Shown: positions 6,153-10,381 of the stretch, one piece after another
How the letters are laid out: each line of letters opens with the position of its first letter
Position numbering within the stretch: the first letter of the stretch is position 1
Origin: S34-282 sp034422075
Lineage (GTDB): Bacteria; Chloroflexota; Dehalococcoidia; Lucifugimonadales; Australimonadaceae
Direction of reading: 5' to 3'
DNA length: 10,381 bases
Assembly (NCBI GenBank): GCA_034422075.1
Contig: DAOUJX010000017.1
Span: 1-10,381 of the forward strand
Made by a program: the position numbers and the translations under genes
The notes under the pieces: model-generated
Told to the model about the DNA's origin: nothing
Databases searched by the model: none
The model's input: only the letters and a program-made list of their open reading frames with translations

Positions 6153-7232
6153 CTATAGGGAGTAGTGCGCCCTCGCAGCCCGATGCGTTGGGTCGTCCAG
6201 GCGGAAGGTGTCCGGGTTTCTGCCGCGCTCGAGCGCCAACCAGTAGGTGAACAGCTGCAGCGGGACCACATACACGATGGGAGACAGTGCCTCGGCAACG
6301 CTTGGCAGAACCAGAACGTTGTCCGCCACGGAGGTCATCTCCTCGTCCGCCTCGGCCACCAGGGCAGCCAGCCCCGCCCCTGTAGCCTTCACGGCCTTGC
6401 CAACCTCGACCGACCTCTCGTAGCCGGGCCCCGGCGGAGCTACCAACGTAACCAGGCATCTCGGCCCGGTTGCCACGAACGGTCCATGCAGGAACTGCTC
6501 GAGTTGGTAGGCGGTGGTCACATCGTAGGCTGCCTCGTTGACCTTCAAGGCTGCTTCGTAGGCGGTGGAGGTGTTAGGCCCCCAGCCGGCGAAGCAGTAC
6601 CACCTGAAGTCCTGCACTCGCTCCACCAGCTGTCGCACCTCCTCTTCCTTCTCCAAGGCCGAAGCCACGAAGCTAGGCAATCGGGCGAGATCGCGGCCTA
6701 CCTCCTTGCCGTCGGGCAAGCGAGAAGCCACAAGCGCCAGCGCTGCCATCGCGCCGGTGTGGCTGACGGTGAAGGCCGCCGACCTGTCTCTGGAGGTCGT
6801 CCTCACTACAACGTCCGCCTGCTCCAGGTTCGCTTGTGACGTTTGGCTGGTGACGATGGCGGTCGACGCACCCGCCTCTTTGGCAAGGCTCAACGCCTCA
6901 CTCGGATAGCGCTTTGTCCCGCTGTGGGCCATCACTATCACCAAATCGTCGCCTGTTAGCGGCGGCGGATAGGAGGCGAACTCGAACGAATTCCATGCGC
7001 GCGTCTCGGCCAAGCCGACAGCCTTGAATAGGTGCTCGCCAACCAGCGCCGCATGCCATGACGTTCCAACGCCACAAAGGTGGATACGCCTCGCCCTCGT
7101 TGCCCGGGCAGCCAACTCGTCTGCGGCCAGCACCTGCGACTCCAAAATCTGGGCAATCGCATTCGGCTGGTCGTGAATGCAATCGTGCATGTGGTAGGGA
7201 TGGCCATCGCGCCTTGGTGGTCTTGTCACCAT
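6153..7232 (-). CDS. Tandem-SIS sugar-phosphate isomerase/deglycase, GlmS isomerase-like, no glutaminase domain
   Basis: A 359-residue protein with two SIS domains (about 38-170 and 205-335), matching the isomerase half of glucosamine-6-phosphate synthase GlmS. MHDCIHDQPNAI at 15-26 corresponds to the start of that half; GVGTSWHAALVG (54-65) and AHSGT (102-106) form the first phosphate-binding site. E233 (KVNEAAY) and H249 (FLHGP) align with GlmS Glu488 and His504. The cysteine glutaminase domain is absent, so it cannot use glutamine in the standard GlmS manner. The C-terminus is GRNPDTFRLDDPTH...HYSL and lacks the Lys that GlmS uses to form a Schiff base with fructose-6-phosphate. It may be an amino-sugar isomerase/deaminase or a FrlB/AgaS-like deglycase. 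ATG 7232 is preceded by GGAG at about 8 nt. It is third in a minus-strand series, 83 bp after the Trm112-like gene. Confidence 0.87.
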   Translation of the reverse strand: MVTRPPRRDGHPYHMHDCIHDQPNAIAQILESQVLAADELAARATRARRIHLCGVGTSWHAALVGEHLFKAVGLAETRAWNSFEFASYPPPLTGDDLVIVMAHSGTKRYPSEALSLAKEAGASTAIVTSQTSQANLEQADVVVRTTSRDRSAAFTVSHTGAMAALALVASRLPDGKEVGRDLARLPSFVASALEKEEEVRQLVERVQDFRWYCFAGWGPNTSTAYEAALKVNEAAYDVTTAYQLEQFLHGPFVATGPRCLVTLVAPPGPGYERSVEVGKAVKATGAGLAALVAEADEEMTSVADNVLVLPSVAEALSPIVYVVPLQLFTYWLALERGRNPDTFRLDDPTHRAARAHYSL

Positions 7233-7286
7233 CGTTCTACTCCGGGATGCGATATGCCCAAGGGGGGTTGCCCATCGGTAGCAAGA

Positions 7287-7313
7287 GCGCTACTTAGGTA
7301 TGCGGCGTAGCGC
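7287..7313. repeat. 7-bp inverted repeat between Trm112-like and SIS genes
   Basis: GCGCTAC (7287-7293) and GTAGCGC (7307-7313) are perfectly complementary with a 13-nt loop, directly after the Trm112-like stop codon. There is no T-run, so it could be a weak attenuator or RNA processing structure in the presumed operon rather than a terminator. It may also be chance. Confidence 0.35.
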
Positions 7314-7315
7314 CC

Positions 7316-7498
7316 CTACACCCTGTACTCGGAGGGCAGAAGATTCGGCGCAGATTCCTCTATCGGGTACTGCGCACCGCAGTACGTGCAGGTCAGCAAG
7401 CCTTCCACCACGTCATCGCCGTCCTCCAGCGCCACGGAGAGGGTCAGCGGTGCTTTGTCCTCTGGGCAGGCCAGGATGTCGAGCAGGCTGCGCCTCAT
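7316..7498 (-). CDS. Trm112-like zinc-finger protein (YcaR/UPF0434 type)
   Basis: A 60-residue protein of the Trm112 family: LLDILACPEDKAPL (5-18) with C11, then LLTCTYCGAQYPIEESAPNLLP (35-54) with C37 and C40. The second position of the first zinc knuckle (CPxC in some members) is Asp14, as is common in bacterial members. Trm112 in eukaryotes and archaea activates methyltransferases; the bacterial YcaR-like proteins have no firm role. Its ATG lies 4 nt after the stop of the membrane-protein gene, so the two are probably translated together, which fits the lack of a strong ribosome binding site. Confidence 0.9.
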   Translation of the reverse strand: MRRSLLDILACPEDKAPLTLSVALEDGDDVVEGLLTCTYCGAQYPIEESAPNLLPSEYRV

Positions 7499-7502
7499 GG
7501 CC

Positions 7503-7973
7503 CTAGTCTACCAAGCCTCGCTCGACCAGCAGCTGCAGCACGTCCGATAGCAAGAAGATCACCAGCCCTAGCACGACCGTGACGTTCACGTGGCCTAGCG
7601 CGTTCACCGCCAAGCCCAGGCGTCCGCGGCGTGGCGACGCGTCCGGCCGTCCACGCCGAAACGCCACGATCGCGAACATCCAGACCGACAGCGCGACCTT
7701 GGCCGCAAGCACGGCGACATACGTGACGCTGCTCACCTCTTCCGACAGCCGCTGCGCCGCGAGGATGATGCCCGTCAGCGCCAGCACGCCGATGCAGAAC
7801 GCCACCAGCTGGCCGAACTCCATCGCCACGATGCGCCGCAGCCCAGGCGGCAACTCGTCTGCCGGGGCCGCGGGACGCAGCACCACCCAGTAGAAGATGC
7901 CCCCGCCGACCCACGCAACGGCAGAGATAGCGTGCAACCAGCGGATGATAAGGAAGAAGTAGTCGGCGCCCAT
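7503..7973 (-). CDS. Four-helix membrane protein, CopD-like
   Basis: A 156-residue integral membrane protein with about four hydrophobic helices (roughly 6-30, 50-72, 84-106, 128-148). The N-terminal RWLHAISAVAWVGGGIFY, with His14, is the pattern seen in CopD/copper-resistance-D and related families; a second helix His is H128 (LGHVNVT). Whether it binds copper or heme is not shown. I placed the start at ATG 7973: the frame remains open upstream to 8489, but that part is antisense to the ArsC/Spx-like gene and has no membrane-protein character. Upstream of the ATG there is only a G-rich GGGG. It is first in a minus-strand series with the Trm112-like and SIS genes, and divergent from the selenoprotein gene. 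Confidence 0.75.
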   Translation of the reverse strand: MGADYFFLIIRWLHAISAVAWVGGGIFYWVVLRPAAPADELPPGLRRIVAMEFGQLVAFCIGVLALTGIILAAQRLSEEVSSVTYVAVLAAKVALSVWMFAIVAFRRGRPDASPRRGRLGLAVNALGHVNVTVVLGLVIFLLSDVLQLLVERGLVD

Positions 7974-8077
7974 ACCCGCGCCCCATGCTAGGCCACTCGC
8001 CGCTCCGGCGTAACCCAGCCTGCGCGAGGAGCGTCTTCCAACTTCGCATCCGCGCCCGTAAACTCCTGGCAGACAGC

Positions 8078-8083
8078 AGGAGG
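8078..8083 (+). promoter_or_regulatory. Consensus ribosome binding site that fixes the selenoprotein start
   Basis: AGGAGG with a 7-nt spacer to GTG 8091. It is one of the two strongest Shine-Dalgarno sequences in the window. Its placement in front of a frame that meets TGA after only 12 codons argues that the ribosome is meant to read through. It lies in the 117-bp divergent gap (7974-8090), which must also hold promoters for both strands; I saw no clear -35/-10 pair there. Confidence 0.85.
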
Positions 8084-8090
8084 TCAATCC

Positions 8091-8447
8091 GTGGCTGCTA
8101 ACGTCACACTGCTCCACTACACCAAGTGAAGCACCTGCCGCAAAGCGAGGGAGTTTCTCTCGCAAACCAGCGCCGTCGTAGAGGAGCGTGATTTCTTCAA
8201 GGAGCCGCTCTCCCGCGATGAGATTGTGAGCCTGCTGGGCGGCCAATCTCCGCGCGACCTTTTCAGCTTTCGCTCGCCGACCTTCAAGGCAACTGGCCTC
8301 GAAGCGGATGCGCTCACCGACGACCAGCTGATCGACCTGATGGCGCAGGAGCCGCGCTACCTCAGGCGCCCCGTCGCCGTCATAGAGGGTCGACTCATCC
8401 CCTCCGCGAGCGAAAAGACGCTTGCAGCCGAACTGGGAATAGCCTAG
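8091..8447 (+). CDS. ArsC/Spx-family selenoprotein with Sec13-Ser-Thr-Cys16 redox motif (in-frame TGA)
   Basis: A 118-residue thioredoxin-fold protein of the ArsC/Spx/YffB family, translated through TGA at 8127-8129. Residues 6-20 read TLLHYTK-[TGA]-STCRKAR. Relatives have Tyr-x-x-Cys-x-x-Cys-Arg-Lys-Ala here, so the TGA falls exactly on the N-terminal nucleophilic Cys. The rest of the family pattern is intact: FFKEPLSRDEI (35-45), DLFSFRSPTFK (57-66), LTDDQLIDLMAQEPRYLRRPVAVIEGRLI (75-103, with the Arg-Pro turn at 93-94) and a C-terminal helix. The length is normal. GTG 8091 has a consensus ribosome binding site, and a candidate SECIS stem follows the TGA. Likely a thiol/selenol oxidoreductase, with either arsenate or a protein/small-molecule disulfide as substrate. 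The alternative is a pseudogene made by one TGC/TGT-to-TGA change, which is less likely because everything else is intact. TAG is the real stop. Confidence 0.82.
8145..8163 (+). promoter_or_regulatory. Candidate bacterial SECIS stem-loop inside the coding sequence
   Basis: GCGAGGG (8145-8151) pairs with CTCTCGC (8157-8163): seven pairs with one G-U wobble and apical loop AGUUU (8152-8156). The loop has G in its second position, and 22 nt separate the TGA from the first loop base. Bacterial SECIS elements are typically a short stem directly downstream of UGA with G among the first two loop bases and about 16-37 nt spacing. It lies within codons 19-25, so both protein and RNA constraints act here. 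Confidence 0.65.
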
Positions 8448-8802
8448 CGCTGCGGGAAGGACCCGCTCCTGTCGCCGGCGCGTTTCCATTCTGGATGCAA
8501 GCGCACGGCAAGGAACAGCACTCGCCCCAGGAAGTCGATGGGCCTATGGCATCCGCTACGAAGGCAGGCAGCGGCGTGAACGCGGCTGGCCCCCACGGGA
8601 GCGTGGCGAGCGAAATACCGCTGCGATATGACCCTCTGCCGCCTCAAGACGGCCCCGTTGCGGCGGTGGAACTTCCGACCACGGTGGGCAGGCACCCAGC
8701 GGCGCGGCACCGGATCTCCGGAAACGGCCGCTCGCCTACGGCGCCGACCCCTCGGTTCGCTCTCGCATCGGGCGGTGAGTGCAGGGCTGTGCTACTTGCC
8801 CG

Positions 8803-8833
8803 TTGACAGCGTACTCGTGGGCGTTTCTAGAAT
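8803..8833 (+). promoter_or_regulatory. Candidate sigma-70-type promoter of mutL
   Basis: Perfect TTGACA at 8803-8808 and TAGAAT (5 of 6) at 8828-8833, with a 19-bp spacer, longer than the usual 16-18. It lies about 74 bp upstream of the mutL ATG. The hexamers are good but the spacing lowers confidence. Confidence 0.45.
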
Positions 8834-8836
8834 GGC

Positions 8837-8851
8837 GTGCCTGTACGGCAC
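8837..8851. promoter_or_regulatory. 15-bp inverted repeat at the predicted mutL transcription start
   Basis: GTGCC-TGTAC-GGCAC, with perfect 5-bp arms. It begins 4 bp after the -10 box, so it would overlap the +1 position and could act as an operator. The repressor is unknown. Confidence 0.4.
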
Positions 8852-8906
8852 TTGGTGATCTATGACAGCAACTGCACGCAGCACTGCACTGGCGGCCCGC
8901 TAGTCC

Positions 8907-10381
8907 ATGCCCATACGTGAGCTGGAGGCGCGGGTGGCGGCTGGAATCGCGGCGGGCGAGGTCATCGAACGGCCTGCCTCCGTCGTCAAGGAACTGCTCG
9001 AGAACGCGCTGGATGCGGGCGCGAGCAACGTCACCGTCGAAATACAACAAGGCGGGTTGGCGCACATCCGCGTCGCCGACGACGGTTGTGGCATCGACGC
9101 CGACGATCTCCCCATTGCCTTTCGCCGCCACGCGACCAGCAAGCTCTCTTCGCTCGACGATCTTGATCACCTCGCAACCCTCGGCTTTCGGGGCGAGGCG
9201 CTGCCGAGCATTGCCGCCGCGGCGCACGTCCGCATGTCCACCCGCACCCCAAGCGCCGATGGCGCAGCCTTCATCGAGATAAGTGGCGGCAACCTCGCAG
9301 CGCAGGGCACGGAGGGCGGCGCACCGGGCACCATCGTCGCGGTGGATACGCTCTTTTCCTCCATCCCCGCTCGTCTCAAGTTCCTACGCTCCGCCCCCTC
9401 CGAGGCAGGCCGCGTCCGCCAGGTCGTCGAGCAGCTGGCGCTCGCCAATCCAGACGTCGCCCTTACACTCATCACCGATAAGCGCACGGTGTTCGAAACG
9501 CCCGGCAACGGCGTCCTCAAAGACACCTTCGCAGTGCTAGTCGGCCACGAACAGGCCGAGGCAATGTTGGAACTGGCGCCGTCCTCCAACGCCGCTTACA
9601 AGGTCGAGGGGCTGATAGGTCTGCCGTCGCTCAACCGGCCAAACCGCGTTGCCATACGCATCTTCGTCAACAGACGCTGGGTGCAGAGCCGCTCGCTCAC
9701 CGTCGCCATCGAGGAGGCGTATACGGGCATGCTCATGGAGGGCCGCTACCCGGTGGCCGTGGTCTTGCTCACCGTCCCACCCCGTGAGGTCGACGTGAAC
9801 GTTCACCCCAACAAGCGTGAGGTGCGATTCGTGCGCGAGGGCGACGCCTTCTCAAGCGTGCAGCGCACCGTACGCGAGACCCTCACCAGCCACGTTCCGG
9901 TGGGCGCGGCGCGAACACTTACCCCAATGCCGACCGCGATGGGCGCCAGCTCGCGCACGCTATCGGCGCAAGGGTTCGACTTCACCGTTGCCCTAGGCGA
10001 GGCGCACGCGTCGCTGCTGCCGCTCACCACAGGCGCTCCCGCACAGCCGGCGCCGGTGCGACCGCTGTCGCGGCTGCGCGTCCTCGGGCAGATCGCCAAC
10101 ACCTACATCGTTGCCGAGGGACCCGACGGCATGTACCTCGTCGATCAGCACGCGGCGCACGAATCGGTGCTCTTCTACCAGCTACTGCACCGTTGGGACG
10201 CCGGTGCGCCGGAGGTCCAGCCGCTCCTGGAGCCGATGCCCATCGACCTCAGCCCCGACGAGCAAGACACGGCAGCGAGCGCTGGGGAAGAGTTGCACCG
10301 CCTCGGACTGCAACTGGAGCGATTCGGTGAAAGTACGTGGCTGCTGCGCGCCGTCCCAGCCGGCATGGAGCGTGCGTCGCC
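8907..10381 (+). CDS. mutL: DNA mismatch repair protein MutL, partial (3' end cut by the window)
   Basis: The first 491 residues of MutL, which couples mismatch recognition by MutS to strand incision. The GHKL ATPase domain is complete: IAAGEVIERPASVVKELLENALDAGA (14-39, catalytic E29 and Mg-binding N33), ADDGCGI with D58, ATSKL (76-80), GFRGEAL (93-99) and VHPNK (299-303). A Pro/Ala/Ser/Thr-rich linker (about 325-388) leads to the C-terminal dimerisation/endonuclease domain, which starts at LRVLGQIANTYIVAE (390-404). The endonuclease motif DQHA(X)2E(X)4E reads D413-QHAAHE-SVLF-Y424: the last Glu is Tyr. ATG 8907 is the first possible start because a TAG lies two codons upstream; its ribosome binding site is weak. 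MutS is not in the window. Confidence 0.97.
   Translation, partial: MPIRELEARVAAGIAAGEVIERPASVVKELLENALDAGASNVTVEIQQGGLAHIRVADDGCGIDADDLPIAFRRHATSKLSSLDDLDHLATLGFRGEALPSIAAAAHVRMSTRTPSADGAAFIEISGGNLAAQGTEGGAPGTIVAVDTLFSSIPARLKFLRSAPSEAGRVRQVVEQLALANPDVALTLITDKRTVFETPGNGVLKDTFAVLVGHEQAEAMLELAPSSNAAYKVEGLIGLPSLNRPNRVAIRIFVNRRWVQSRSLTVAIEEAYTGMLMEGRYPVAVVLLTVPPREVDVNVHPNKREVRFVREGDAFSSVQRTVRETLTSHVPVGAARTLTPMPTAMGASSRTLSAQGFDFTVALGEAHASLLPLTTGAPAQPAPVRPLSRLRVLGQIANTYIVAEGPDGMYLVDQHAAHESVLFYQLLHRWDAGAPEVQPLLEPMPIDLSPDEQDTAASAGEELHRLGLQLERFGESTWLLRAVPAGMERAS

Larger units (their letters stand above)
8448..8906. other. Intergenic region upstream of mutL, no convincing gene
   Basis: About 460 bases. 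Frames on both strands (plus 8495-8806, minus 8710-8444) are Arg/Pro/Ala-rich, overlap each other, show no recognisable domain and have no ribosome binding site. Directly after the selenoprotein stop, GCGGG (8452-8456) and CCCGC (8462-8466) can form a short hairpin, without a T-run. The right end holds a possible mutL promoter and an inverted repeat. No tRNA-like cloverleaf or other known RNA was seen. Confidence 0.5.

Noticed and set aside
8127..8129. TGA read as Trp through a changed genetic code
   Set aside because: Tryptophans in all genes here use TGG, the lipoprotein gene stops at TGA, and the site corresponds to a conserved Cys, not Trp.
8226..8447. Separate 73-codon gene starting at an internal GTG
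   Set aside because: It is the C-terminal part of the ArsC/Spx-like protein; upstream codons on both sides of the TGA belong to the same family, and the strong ribosome binding site is at 8078.
7974..8489. Long N-terminal extension of the CopD-like membrane protein
   Set aside because: Antisense to the ArsC/Spx-like gene and not membrane-like in composition.
8444..8806. Two overlapping frames (one per strand) upstream of mutL
   Set aside because: No start signals and no domain; composition typical of non-coding GC-rich DNA.
1..10381. tRNA, rRNA, CRISPR array or insertion sequence
   Set aside because: Looked for T-loop GTTCGA contexts, regular spaced repeats, terminal inverted repeats and transposase motifs on both strands; none found outside coding sequence.

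Overview
This window comes from a GC-rich bacterium (roughly mid-60s % GC by eye) with mostly canonical ATG/GTG starts and strong third-position G/C in the genes. The gene mix (LigB-type dioxygenase, RraA-type aldolase, Trm112-like protein, mutL, lone GlmS-like SIS protein) and style would fit a Chloroflexota lineage such as Dehalococcoidia/SAR202, but that placement is a guess from gene content, not a result.

Layout. (1) 1-1466 minus: nearly complete two-domain ABC importer permease of the iron/thiamine type, running off the left edge. (2) 1467-2131: long non-coding stretch with a 14-bp hairpin, an AT-rich concentric dyad surrounded by CGTATG hexamers, and a terminator. (3) 2132-5316: a divergent catabolic-looking locus, with a LigB-type extradiol dioxygenase homologue on the minus strand, and a deacetylase-like amidohydrolase plus an RraA/HMG-aldolase-like protein on the plus strand sharing a TAGTG stop/start. 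(4) 5730-6128 plus: YbaY/YscW-like lipoprotein, convergent with the next block. (5) 7973-6153 minus: a probable operon of a four-helix CopD-like membrane protein, a Trm112-like zinc-finger protein and a tandem-SIS sugar-phosphate isomerase homologue. (6) 8091-8447 plus: an ArsC/Spx-family thioredoxin-fold protein with an in-frame TGA exactly at the catalytic cysteine. (7) 8907-10381 plus: mutL, cut by the right edge.

The outstanding feature is the ArsC/Spx-like gene. It has an excellent ribosome binding site (AGGAGG, 7 nt spacing), a GTG start and 118 codons. Codon 13 is TGA in the context K-TGA-S-T-C-R-K, where the family has K-C-S-T-C-R-K. A stem-loop with a G in the first two loop bases lies 22 nt downstream of the TGA, the geometry expected of a bacterial SECIS. 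It is best read as a selenoprotein with a Sec13-Ser-Thr-Cys16 redox pair. A gene caller using standard stops would miss it or report only the C-terminal fragment. TGA still works as a stop in this genome (the YbaY-like gene ends in TGA), although seven of the eight complete genes end in TAG.

The dioxygenase/amidohydrolase/aldolase trio recalls the protein families of the protocatechuate 4,5-cleavage pathway (LigB, LigI/LigJ, LigK). The dioxygenase homologue, however, has Gln where LigB has a metal-binding His, and the amidohydrolase belongs to the EF_0837/AHA_3915 deacetylase-like branch. The substrate is therefore unknown.
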